The notes: generated by a model from the letters alone, not told the origin. Positions 1 to 6,215 are shown, numbered from the stretch's first letter. The stretch is 14,828 nucleotides of DNA from a bacterium (GCA_019421105.1 JAHZFY010000020.1:1-14828); one strand, 5' to 3'. Numbers and translations: made by a program.

Positions 1-391
1 AGAAGGTAAATATCACCCAGTTGATTCCAATGAATTAGCCTTTAAGATGGCAGCGATTCTTGCCTTTAAAGATGCATATCCAAAATGCAAACCAACCATT
101 TTAGAACCTATTATGAAAATCACCGTCAATGTCGATAATCAATTCATAGGTGACATCATGTCAGATTTGACCACAAGACGTGGAAGAATCATGAATATGG
201 AACAATTAAACGATGATACACAAAATATTATCGCTTTAGTTCCTGAAGCAGAAATTTTAGACTACGTTACTAAGTTAAGAGTTATCACTCAAGGCTCTGG
301 ATTCTTCAATCGTGAATTTGATTCCTTCCAAGAAGTTCCTAACTACTTAGTCGAAAAAGTTTTAAAAGAAAATTCGTTGTTAAACAAATAA
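1..391 (+). CDS. Elongation factor G family protein, C-terminal fragment (5' end outside window)
   Basis: The reading frame is open from the first base, so only about 129 C-terminal residues are visible; the ATG at 47 is an internal Met. The sequence matches the end of EF-G domain IV and domain V: HPVDSNELAFKMA corresponds to the HxVDSSEMAFKIA motif, followed by ILEPIMKI, the GDIMSDLTTRRGRI segment, ALVPEAEILDY and TQGSGFF. EF-G is the GTPase that drives translocation and, with RRF, ribosome recycling. The tail (REFDSFQEVPNYLVEKVL) differs from the canonical MEFxHYEEVP ending and neither rpsG nor tuf follows, so I infer this may be a second, paralogous EF-G rather than the str-operon fusA. 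The GTPase domain needed to decide lies upstream. It ends in TAA, 39 bases before the next gene. Confidence 0.88.
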   Translation, partial: EGKYHPVDSNELAFKMAAILAFKDAYPKCKPTILEPIMKITVNVDNQFIGDIMSDLTTRRGRIMNMEQLNDDTQNIIALVPEAEILDYVTKLRVITQGSGFFNREFDSFQEVPNYLVEKVLKENSLLNK

Positions 392-396
392 ATTCA

Positions 397-402
397 TATA
401 AT
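397..402 (+). promoter_or_regulatory. Possible -10 element upstream of the 134-residue gene
   Basis: A perfect TATAAT lies just after the EF-G stop codon, about 28 bases before the next ATG. The hexamer 17 bases upstream (TTCGTT, 374-379) is a poor -35 and falls inside the EF-G coding region. In AT-rich DNA such a -10 match may be chance, so the next gene may simply be co-transcribed with EF-G. Confidence 0.3.
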
Positions 403-430
403 AGCTTTATGCAGAAAGGATGATACTTAT

Positions 431-835
431 ATGGAACCTTACACAGAACAAGAATTATTTAATTTAAGACATGTCGTCGTTGAACCTGACACATTGTTAG
501 ATCGCTTTAAATGCACATTAGTTTGTTCAATTAATGGAAAAGAAGAAATTATCGGCAAAAGAAAATGGAAAGTAAGAGAAGTTAACGGAGAAGGTTATAT
601 CGGATTTGATGCATATAATCATTCAGTTGAAAACGCAATTACTGAAAGAGTTAGAATTACTTATGTTGGAAAAGATTACATCGTCATGTTTTTAAGAAAA
701 CCAGCTCAAGGTAATGTTCCAACTCTTCATAGAGTTTCCTTAAAAGATAATGACTTTGTTACCTCAGTTGATACAGGTAAAGGAATTACCTATAAACTAA
801 TTACAACAGTCAGAGCAAAAGAGATTATCGAATAA
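431..835 (+). CDS. Uncharacterised 134-residue protein
   Basis: I do not recognise this family. The start is supported by AAAGGA at 415-420, ten bases upstream of ATG. The product has no signal peptide, no hydrophobic segment long enough to span a membrane, and no obvious metal-binding cluster (two isolated Cys, about residues 28 and 32). It looks like a soluble protein rich in beta-forming residues with alternating charged and aliphatic positions (for example KRKWKVREV and ERVRITYVGKDYIVMFLRK), which would fit a small beta-barrel or sandwich, though that is inference. Codon use resembles the surrounding housekeeping genes. It lies 39 bases after the EF-G gene on the same strand and is followed at once by a strong terminator, so it closes that transcription unit. 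Confidence 0.7.
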   Translation: MEPYTEQELFNLRHVVVEPDTLLDRFKCTLVCSINGKEEIIGKRKWKVREVNGEGYIGFDAYNHSVENAITERVRITYVGKDYIVMFLRKPAQGNVPTLHRVSLKDNDFVTSVDTGKGITYKLITTVRAKEIIE

Positions 836-838
836 TCA

Positions 839-869
839 AAAAGGCGGCTAGTAAGTCGCCTTTTCTTTT
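839..869 (+). terminator. Rho-independent terminator after the 134-residue gene
   Basis: The left arm AAAAGGCGGC (839-848) pairs over ten positions, including one G-U, with GTCGCCTTTT (855-864) around a six-base loop, and the T-rich run TTTTCTTTT follows. It begins four bases after the stop codon and separates the EF-G unit from the next gene. Confidence 0.92.
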
Positions 870-901
870 ACAAATTTATACTAAACTCAAACAATCTAAG
901 A

Positions 902-907
902 TATAAT
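902..907 (+). promoter_or_regulatory. Possible -10 element for the 366-residue exported protein gene
   Basis: TATAAT follows the terminator and precedes the ATG at 926. The -35 region is weak: TACTAA sits at the 17-base spacing. The expected transcription start, near 914, would fall at the ribosome binding site GAGG (914-917), so the leader would be only about 12 bases. The position between a terminator and a start codon is the main support. Confidence 0.45.
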
Positions 908-925
908 GATTTTGAGGTACGATTT

Positions 926-2026
926 ATGTTTCAAAATATCATTAAGCTCTTGATGTGTTTTGGTGTTATTTTTTCAATTGGAAAATGTGATACATCAAGT
1001 GATTCTCAACAAGATAAGACTAAAGTAGATGAAATATTAAAAGAAAAATTTAATGTGGTCGATCCTATAAAAGAGATGCCAGAGTTAATTTATGATGATG
1101 AATCATATCGTTTTGAATACGATTATTTTAAATGTGAAGTTAAGCACTCAAATTTAGGTTATATGCTTGTAGAATTAATACCAACATATTCAAATGTTAG
1201 TTTTTCTATTCCTCATCGACTTGACTTTGAATATCTAATGGATGGTTATACCGCTATTGAAGGCGAGGATGCAATCTATATTGATGGATATGCAACCGGC
1301 TTTTTAAAAGCGGGTGATAGTGGACATGCTAGTCAAGAAACATCTGAAGTTATTACTTTTGTTTTTTACTATGAAAGAACATATTATCTATTTGAAAATA
1401 TGTTTGACTTAGACACTTTCTTTACATTTAAAATTGAGTTTTTTAAAAACGGAATAAGAAGCGATTATGAAAAAACTAAATTCGTAATTCATGAAGATGC
1501 ATTTAATGTTAATGGAGAACCAAATAGCGCGAGATACATATTTGATTTTATCGGTGGTGAAAATTTTGCTTTTTTAACAAAATATTTCTTTTTTACCTTT
1601 GATCGGGCGATTATTTCACCTAAATTCAGTATTTTATGCACTCTTACATTAATGATTACACCAAGCGATTTAAATATTCCTGATGAAAGAGGAGTGGGCT
1701 TTGTTAATATCCAATACGATGGAAGCGAACAAACATTTGAAAATTTAAGAAGTTATGAGGGTGTGTATAGTTGTTATTTTACAAAGCATAAAGATGCACC
1801 AGAAATAAAAGATTTGCTTTTAAATCATTATGAAGATGACTTAGAATTTCAAAACTATTATTATTTTAAGTCGGATATTCGAATTACTTATATGATAAAA
1901 ACTTCTAACCCATTTGGTTATAAGACATATACTGATGAAGTTTCTGATTTTCGAAATCACGATATTTGGAAGCCAAGAACAGGTGTCATGATGAGTGTTG
2001 ATGCATATTTTGATTTTGAAGAATAA
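926..2026 (+). CDS. Uncharacterised, probably exported 366-residue protein
   Basis: I do not recognise this protein. Residues 1-20 look like a secretion signal: one Lys, then a hydrophobic stretch (LLMCFGVIFSIG) ending at GKC. The Cys at about residue 21 followed by a Ser/Asp/Gln-rich spacer suggests a lipoprotein, but the residue before Cys is Lys, whereas a lipobox normally has Gly, Ala or Ser there, so lipidation is uncertain. The rest is acidic and rich in Tyr and Phe, without internal membrane segments or repeats I can see; it reads like an extracellular beta-rich domain protein. The start is supported by GAGG at 914-917. Codon use is AT-richer than in the ribosomal and polymerase genes nearby (few ATC or GTC codons), as expected for a lineage-specific or acquired gene. 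No terminator follows; the next promoter begins five bases after its stop. Confidence 0.7.
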   Translation: MFQNIIKLLMCFGVIFSIGKCDTSSDSQQDKTKVDEILKEKFNVVDPIKEMPELIYDDESYRFEYDYFKCEVKHSNLGYMLVELIPTYSNVSFSIPHRLDFEYLMDGYTAIEGEDAIYIDGYATGFLKAGDSGHASQETSEVITFVFYYERTYYLFENMFDLDTFFTFKIEFFKNGIRSDYEKTKFVIHEDAFNVNGEPNSARYIFDFIGGENFAFLTKYFFFTFDRAIISPKFSILCTLTLMITPSDLNIPDERGVGFVNIQYDGSEQTFENLRSYEGVYSCYFTKHKDAPEIKDLLLNHYEDDLEFQNYYYFKSDIRITYMIKTSNPFGYKTYTDEVSDFRNHDIWKPRTGVMMSVDAYFDFEE

Positions 2027-2030
2027 AAAT

Positions 2031-2060
2031 TTGACAAATAATATATTGTAATGTTATATT
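2031..2060 (+). promoter_or_regulatory. Promoter of rpmG-secE-nusG
   Basis: A consensus -35 TTGACA (2031-2036) is separated by 18 bases from the -10 TATATT (2055-2060), which carries an extended TGT just upstream (2052-2054). The start of transcription should lie near 2067, leaving a leader of about 25 bases containing AGGAAG before the rpmG ATG. Confidence 0.85.
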
Positions 2061-2091
2061 ATTTAGGCTTAAATTATATAAGGAAGAAGTT

Positions 2092-2241
2092 ATGAGAGAT
2101 AAAGTTATTTTAGTTTGCACTGAATGCCTATCAAGAAATTACACAACGACAATTAAAAAAGACACTCATAATAAACGTTATGAGGTCAATAAGTTTTGTC
2201 CAAAGTGCAATAAGCATACTCTTCATAAAGAAAGCAAATAA
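2092..2241 (+). CDS. rpmG: 50S ribosomal protein L33
   Basis: A 49-residue basic protein of the large ribosomal subunit. It has the zinc-ribbon pairs of the cysteine-containing (C+) L33 form: CTEC at residues 9-12 and CPKC at 36-39, with SRNYTTTIKK and a final KHTLHKESK typical of the family. The start is placed by AGGAAGA (2081-2087), four bases before ATG. It is the first gene of rpmG-secE-nusG, the usual order in Firmicutes, where one L33 copy precedes secE. The zinc-binding form is often paralogous to a zinc-free copy elsewhere, which cannot be checked here. Confidence 0.95.
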   Translation: MRDKVILVCTECLSRNYTTTIKKDTHNKRYEVNKFCPKCNKHTLHKESK

Positions 2242-2257
2242 TTAGGAGGATATAATT

Positions 2258-2455
2258 ATGGGTCTTAAAAAATTTAGCGGTGATGTTGTTAAAGAAGGAA
2301 GACGTGTTCGTTGGCCTAAACGCGATGTATTAATCGCAAGTGTTGTCACTGTTTTAGTTATCGCAATTTTCTTTGCATTGATGTTAACTTTAGAAGATTT
2401 AGCGGGCAATAAATTAATCGACATCCTAAAGAATGCTTTTGACCTTATTAAATAA
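2258..2455 (+). CDS. secE: Preprotein translocase subunit SecE
   Basis: A 65-residue single-span SecE, the short form of Gram-positive bacteria. The amphipathic N-terminus ends in the conserved segment EGRRVRWPKRD (about residues 13-23), followed by one membrane span (about residues 24-45) and a short outer tail. SecE clamps around SecY to stabilise the protein-conducting channel in the cytoplasmic membrane. The start is set by AGGAGG (2244-2249), and the gene lies 16 bases after rpmG and 25 bases before nusG, so the three are co-transcribed. Confidence 0.95.
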   Translation: MGLKKFSGDVVKEGRRVRWPKRDVLIASVVTVLVIAIFFALMLTLEDLAGNKLIDILKNAFDLIK

Positions 2456-2480
2456 GATTGAATAAGGAGGAGAAATAACA

Positions 2481-3077
2481 ATGGCAAAAAATCAAGGTGT
2501 ATTATTAGATACAAAAAATCATGGTAGTGAAAATTTAGGTGATAAAGCTTGGTATGTTGTTAACACCTATTCCACCCATGAAAAAAAGGTAGCAGAAAAC
2601 TTAAAACGTCGTGTCGAATCAATGAATTTACAAGACTTAGTTTTTAGAATTATCGTCGCTGAACAAGAAGTTCCAGTTTTAAAAGATGGTATGCCTACTG
2701 AAAAAACTAGAATGAAAAATTTATTCCCTGGTTATGTATTCGTTGAAATGGTGATGACTGACTATGCATGGTTTGTCGTCCGTAACACTCCAGGTGTCAC
2801 TGGTTTCGTTGGATCTAGTGGTAAAGGTACTAAACCATTCCCAATTCCAAGAGAACAAATTGAACCAGTCTTAAAAACAATGGGCATGGTCGATGCATCA
2901 ATGTATGATCGTTATGCTGAAAATGACAACGTTAAAATCATTCGTGGACCATTTGAAGGTACCGAAGGTAGAATCTTATCCATTAACCGTGAAACTGGCG
3001 TCGTAGTGGTTGAAGCAATGTTTTTTGGAAGAGCTTCTAACGTTGAAGTTGAATTCTCAAATATCGAAAAGATTTAA
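2481..3077 (+). CDS. nusG: Transcription elongation and antitermination factor NusG
   Basis: The 198-residue protein has an NGN domain beginning at AWYVVNTYSTHEKKV (about residue 23), with the NLFPGYVFVEM and NTPGVTGFVG motifs that contact RNA polymerase at the beta' clamp, and a C-terminal KOW domain (from about residue 150: VKIIRGPFEGTEGRI, then FGRASNVEVEFSNIEKI). NusG keeps RNA polymerase processive and links it to the ribosome or to termination. About 22 residues precede the NGN domain, a modest extension relative to typical Bacilli NusG; the start is nevertheless well supported by AAGGAGGAG, about ten bases upstream. It is the last gene of its unit and is followed by a terminator instead of rplK, which usually comes next. 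Confidence 0.97.
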   Translation: MAKNQGVLLDTKNHGSENLGDKAWYVVNTYSTHEKKVAENLKRRVESMNLQDLVFRIIVAEQEVPVLKDGMPTEKTRMKNLFPGYVFVEMVMTDYAWFVVRNTPGVTGFVGSSGKGTKPFPIPREQIEPVLKTMGMVDASMYDRYAENDNVKIIRGPFEGTEGRILSINRETGVVVVEAMFFGRASNVEVEFSNIEKI

Positions 3078-3095
3078 ATTCTATAGTTATAAAAT

Positions 3096-3124
3096 AAAAA
3101 CCCAACGTGATGTTGGGTTTTTTT
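3096..3124. terminator. Bidirectional terminator between nusG and the flavoprotein gene
   Basis: AAAAACCCAAC (3096-3106) pairs perfectly with GTTGGGTTTTT (3112-3122) around a five-base loop. On the plus strand a run of seven T follows; on the minus strand the stem ends in TTTTTATTTTAT. It can therefore end transcription both of nusG (plus) and of the convergent flavoprotein gene (minus). Confidence 0.93.
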
Positions 3125-3142
3125 GTGCTTTTATTTGATTGA

Positions 3143-3682
3143 TTAAATATTTAAACCTAAATCATAAGCGGTTTTTAATGCATCATGATTTATTATTTCT
3201 TTTGGATTATTAATACCGCCTGCAAAGACGACATCTTTTAAATTAACACCATCAAAACAATCAACCCATCCTTGAATAGCTTTAATAGGTCCATCTATAG
3301 CGTTATTTGCATCATCGGCCGCGGTCAATAATAAATAGATGTCTTTAAATTTATAATTTGATGAAAATAAAGGATTGGTTCTATCAAGCAATGTCTTTAA
3401 TTGTCCAGATATAGAGTAAAAATATATTGGGGAAGCAAAAACGATTACATCAGCGTTTTTCATTTTTTCAATGATTTCATTGCTATCATCTTTTATGACA
3501 CATCTATTTGTCTTTGAGCATGCTAAACAACCCTTACAATAATTGATGGTCTTATTTTTTAAATCTATTTTTTCTACTTTATGGCCTTTATTAATCGCGC
3601 CTTTTATAAATTCATCTGCTAGAATATTTGAGTTGCTATCTAGTCTTAAACTTGAAGAAATAACGATTATATTTTTTTTCAT
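3143..3682 (-). CDS. Flavodoxin-fold NADPH-dependent FMN reductase / iron-sulfur flavoprotein-like protein
   Basis: A 179-residue flavodoxin-like protein. The N-terminal strand and loop ISSSLRLDSNSN (about residues 8-19) is the FMN phosphate-binding loop, and SPIYFYSISGQLKTLLDR (about 85-102) is the second conserved motif of the family. Between them lies a compact cysteine motif, C49-x2-C52-x2-C55-x5-C61. That spacing matches the CX2CX2CX4-7C cluster-binding motif of iron-sulfur flavoproteins (Isf), so binding of a 4Fe-4S cluster is possible; however, many annotated flavin reductases share these cysteines. The likely role is two-electron transfer from NAD(P)H or ferredoxin to an unknown acceptor. 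AGGAGA lies nine bases before ATG. It is 84 bases downstream of ktrA on the same strand, but a terminator intervenes, so it probably has its own weak promoter. Confidence 0.82.
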   Translation of the reverse strand: MKKNIIVISSSLRLDSNSNILADEFIKGAINKGHKVEKIDLKNKTINYCKGCLACSKTNRCVIKDDSNEIIEKMKNADVIVFASPIYFYSISGQLKTLLDRTNPLFSSNYKFKDIYLLLTAADDANNAIDGPIKAIQGWVDCFDGVNLKDVVFAGGINNPKEIINHDALKTAYDLGLNI

Positions 3683-3743
3683 TTTTTAAAATCTCCTATA
3701 TGTTAATTTTATCATTTAATGCTAATTCTATGCTGAATTTTTT

Positions 3744-3768
3744 AAAAAAACAGCGGTTTTGCTGTTTT
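3744..3768 (-). terminator. Terminator of the ktrB-ktrA unit
   Basis: Read on the minus strand, AAAACAGC (3768-3761) pairs with GCTGTTTT (3754-3747) around a six-base loop, extended by TTT. The left arm starts within the last two bases of the ktrA stop codon, so the terminator abuts the gene with no spacer. The stem is AT-rich at the ends and of moderate strength. Confidence 0.72.
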
Positions 3769-4468
3769 AATTTCCGTTTTTTGTCTTTCTTTTAGAAACA
3801 CCTTTATTGCCGTTAATTCCGTCTCTAAAGGCTCTAATTTCTCTTGCTGTACCAACGACGAATACTTTATCGTTTGGGAACAATTTATCATTACCACCTG
3901 GGACTAAAGATGTACCATCGGCTCTAACGATCAATAAGATATTAACACCATATTTTTCTTTAGTTCTAAGTTCGCTTAGTGGGGTAGGGATAAAACTTAA
4001 ATTAACCATGATTGAAACGACAGAATATTTTCTATCTAATTTATAATAATCTTTATAATCGTATGATTCTAAACGATTTGCTAAAGCCGCGCCTGCGCTT
4101 TTTTGTGGAGAAACAACTTCGGTTGCACCAAGTTTTTCCATGATTGGAATGTAGTAGTCATTATCCACTCTTACGACGATTCTTTTAACACCTAATTCTT
4201 TTAAAATAACAGTTGTTAAAATCATAGCTTTATCATTTTGTCCAAAAGCAATAATGGCTGCATCGACATCTTTGATTCCTAATTCTTTTAATGATTCTTC
4301 GTTAGTGGAATCGGCAACGAAAACAGTTTGTAAAATGGATGATACTTTTTTAACGCTTTCTTCGTTAGAATCAATAGCGATGACGTCACATCCGGTATTG
4401 ACCAATTCTTCTACAAGAGCGGTTCCAAATTGTCCTAGACCAATTACTGCGTATGATTTTTTTGCCAT
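3767..4468 (-). CDS. ktrA: Potassium uptake regulatory subunit, TrkA/KtrA family
   Basis: A 233-residue cytoplasmic RCK protein that gates the partner K+ channel. The N-terminal Rossmann domain carries VIGLGQFGTALVEEL (GxGxxG, residues 10-15) with Asp33 at the end of the second strand, where the ribose of NAD(H) or ATP is bound. The RCK_C domain, about residues 145-215 (YSVVSIMVN, then DKLFPNDKVFVVG), is the part that binds c-di-AMP in characterised KtrA/KtrC proteins. The length and single RCK module match KtrA/KtrC, not the doubled E. coli TrkA. A basic Asn/Lys-rich tail of about 17 residues follows. The start has AAGGAGATA upstream, and the gene follows ktrB by 24 bases, so the pair is co-transcribed. 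Which Ktr pair it belongs to (KtrA or KtrC) cannot be told from the sequence alone. Confidence 0.92.
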   Translation of the reverse strand: MAKKSYAVIGLGQFGTALVEELVNTGCDVIAIDSNEESVKKVSSILQTVFVADSTNEESLKELGIKDVDAAIIAFGQNDKAMILTTVILKELGVKRIVVRVDNDYYIPIMEKLGATEVVSPQKSAGAALANRLESYDYKDYYKLDRKYSVVSIMVNLSFIPTPLSELRTKEKYGVNILLIVRADGTSLVPGGNDKLFPNDKVFVVGTAREIRAFRDGINGNKGVSKRKTKNGN

Positions 4469-4492
4469 AATTTTATCTCCTTATAATTTATA

Positions 4493-5890
4493 TTAACCAA
4501 TTAAGAAATCTTCCTCAATATAACTATATGAACTATTATCCTCAATATTGATATTTGTATGGAATAATTGGAAGAATGTAATTGGGCCTAATCTTCCAAT
4601 AAACATAACGATGATTAAAATCAATTTTGAACCCCAATTCAAAAAAGGAGTAACACCAGTTGAAACACCGACTGTTCCAAAAGCAGAAAATGATTCATAT
4701 AATAGATCTAAACTATCAAATTTTTGTGCACTAAATTCAGGATTAAATGATTCGATAGTAGCGTTGATTGTAAAAGATAATACAACAACTCCAAAAGCTA
4801 AAATCATCAATGAACATCCTTTTAAAATTGTCTTTTGTGAGAATAATCTTTTAAATGCGACGACTTTTCTACCTCTTAAATAAGAATACATTGCAACACA
4901 CAATAAGAAAGTAGTGGTGACTTTAATACCTCCACCTGTAGATAAAGGAGCCGCACCAGTAAACATCAAGAAACAAGATATCATTTTTCCAGCGGTGCTT
5001 AAATCAGCTTGATTATAGGTTGCAAACCCCGCTGTTCTTAATGTGACGCTTTGGAAAATTGCTTGTGTAATATCCATTGGATTATCCGATTTTAAACCAT
5101 CTGTTAATAAAAATAAGCATGTTCCAACCACTAATAAAATGCTTGTCATCGATAGAACAATCTTTGTAAAAACAGACCATTGTTTTGGACGTTTTTTAAA
5201 GGAAAAAATTTCGATGACAACAATAAAAGAAATGCCACCAGAAATGATTAAAAACATCGTAACATAATTTAAATAAATGTAGGCCCATTCAGGCATATTG
5301 TAAATCAAAGGATTTTCAGGACAATCGATTAAAGATAGTGTACCAAATATATCAAATCCAGCGTTATTATACGAAGAAATCGAATGGAAAATTGACACCC
5401 AAATAACATCTTTTGGACTATCATAAATTTGTATAAAAACTGGTAAGCAAAGCAAGAATCCTATCAATTCACAAGTAAAAGATATCAATATGATTTTTCT
5501 AACGAATTTAGAAAGGACACTCATCGATTCAGAACCGACAGCTTGAGATAATGTATAGCGATCTTTAAATTCCAATTTTCTTTTAAATAGTGTGATGATA
5601 AAAGCAAGAATTGTAAAAAAGCCTAAACCACCAATTTGGATGCAAATCAAAACCACTAATTGACCAAAAAATGTCAATGTTCCAATTACACCATCTTTAT
5701 ACGACACTAATCCTGTAACACACGTAGCAGAAGTAGCGGTGAATAACGAATCGATATAACTTCCCCATGTATTTGATTTTTGAGCCCAAGGTAGTGTTAT
5801 AAAAAACGCTCCTAAGAATATGACGATTAAAAAGCTCAATATGACTAAGAAGAATGGGGATACACGAAGTTTTTGTTTTGTTTTTTCCAT
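4493..5890 (-). CDS. ktrB: Potassium uptake channel subunit, TrkH/KtrB family
   Basis: A membrane protein of about 465 residues made of four M1-P-M2 repeats. All four filter glycines are in place: TCVTGL (about 60), NNAGF (about 177), RTAGF (about 287) and FGTVGVSTG (about 407). The GAAPLSTGGGIK segment (about 311-322) is the gating loop in the third repeat of KtrB. The end, YIEEDFLIG, matches the KtrB-type C-terminus that contacts the KtrA ring. It imports K+, often with Na+ coupling, for turgor and pH control. The ATG is preceded by only about 12 transcribed bases if the consensus promoter upstream is used, and no Shine-Dalgarno sequence is visible; the next Met is deep in the protein, so this start is still the best. 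Confidence 0.93.
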   Translation of the reverse strand: MEKTKQKLRVSPFFLVILSFLIVIFLGAFFITLPWAQKSNTWGSYIDSLFTATSATCVTGLVSYKDGVIGTLTFFGQLVVLICIQIGGLGFFTILAFIITLFKRKLEFKDRYTLSQAVGSESMSVLSKFVRKIILISFTCELIGFLLCLPVFIQIYDSPKDVIWVSIFHSISSYNNAGFDIFGTLSLIDCPENPLIYNMPEWAYIYLNYVTMFLIISGGISFIVVIEIFSFKKRPKQWSVFTKIVLSMTSILLVVGTCLFLLTDGLKSDNPMDITQAIFQSVTLRTAGFATYNQADLSTAGKMISCFLMFTGAAPLSTGGGIKVTTTFLLCVAMYSYLRGRKVVAFKRLFSQKTILKGCSLMILAFGVVVLSFTINATIESFNPEFSAQKFDSLDLLYESFSAFGTVGVSTGVTPFLNWGSKLILIIVMFIGRLGPITFFQLFHTNINIEDNSSYSYIEEDFLIG

Positions 5891-5908
5891 AAGTTTTTAA
5901 ACGTGATT

Positions 5909-5937
5909 ATTATATATTTTAGTCTCTTTTATATCAA
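5909..5937 (-). promoter_or_regulatory. Promoter of ktrB-ktrA
   Basis: On the minus strand, TTGATA (5937-5932) and TATAAT (5914-5909) are separated by exactly 17 bases. The predicted transcription start near 5902 leaves a leader of about 12 bases before the ktrB ATG, too short for a c-di-AMP riboswitch or other structured element. Confidence 0.78.
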
Positions 5938-6061
5938 TAGGCGATTAAAATATTGTTTTTTCTATGAAAAAAGCGTTTAATTATAGTGAATAAAATAGCG
6001 ACATTTTGTTCAAATTGTACTTCCTAATTCATAAATTTATGTCTAATTTTTGAAAAAAGTG
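5938..6061. other. Divergent intergenic region between ktrB and rplK promoters
   Basis: AT-rich spacer between two divergent consensus promoters. I see no gene here. It contains a perfect 12-base palindrome, CATAAATTTATG (6030-6041), ending about 20 bases before the rplK -35, and only weak extra -35/-10 combinations. A short minus-strand reading frame covering 6024-6215 has no ribosome binding site and runs through the rplK promoter and leader, so it is not a gene. Confidence 0.6.
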
Positions 6062-6090
6062 TTGCATATGGATATTTATATATATATAAT
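6062..6090 (+). promoter_or_regulatory. Promoter of the rplK operon
   Basis: TTGCAT (6062-6067) and a perfect TATAAT (6085-6090) are separated by 17 bases, within a TA-rich stretch. Transcription should begin near 6097, giving a leader of about 118 bases before the rplK start that holds the structured region below. No other convincing promoter is seen until the end of the window, so this one probably serves at least rplK-rplA and perhaps the whole run to rpoC. Confidence 0.85.
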
Positions 6091-6101
6091 ATTTGAGCAT
6101 A

Positions 6102-6207
6102 TTGCCGTTTGCGCGCTATGAGAGGGCACGCATACGTGTGATAATAGTTCCGTGGTAGAGTGGTGATTTCACTCATCCCACGGCACGGGCAAATACATTT
6201 TAGGAGG
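6102..6207 (+). ncRNA. Structured rplK leader, candidate L1-binding autoregulatory RNA
   Basis: The leader can fold into a closed element. TTGCC (6102-6106) pairs with GGCAA (6188-6192). CCGTGG (6150-6155) pairs with CCACGG (6178-6183), and beyond an asymmetric internal loop (TA against ATC) GAGTG (6158-6162) pairs with CACTC (6170-6174). Two further small hairpins (TGCGCGC with GCACGCA, or CACG with CGTG, between 6110 and 6138) are mutually exclusive. Two helices around an asymmetric loop just before rplK-rplA is the arrangement of L1-binding sites that mimic the 23S rRNA L1 stalk, known from E. coli and other bacteria. The element ends about ten bases before the Shine-Dalgarno sequence. L1 binding is inferred from position and shape. 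Confidence 0.6.
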
Positions 6208-6215
6208 AAAGTCAC

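Noticed and set aside
5953..5981. Second plus-strand promoter (TTGTTT, 17 bases, TTTAAT) upstream of rplK
   Set aside because: Poor matches in AT-rich DNA; the promoter at 6062-6090 is far better.
6141..6192. Possible tRNA in the rplK leader
   Set aside because: The hairpins do not form a cloverleaf and there is no T-loop GTTCRA motif or anticodon arm; a leader element fits better.
6024..6215. Minus-strand 63-residue open frame in the ktrB-rplK gap
   Set aside because: No ribosome binding site, runs through the rplK promoter and structured leader, and the product is unlike a real protein.
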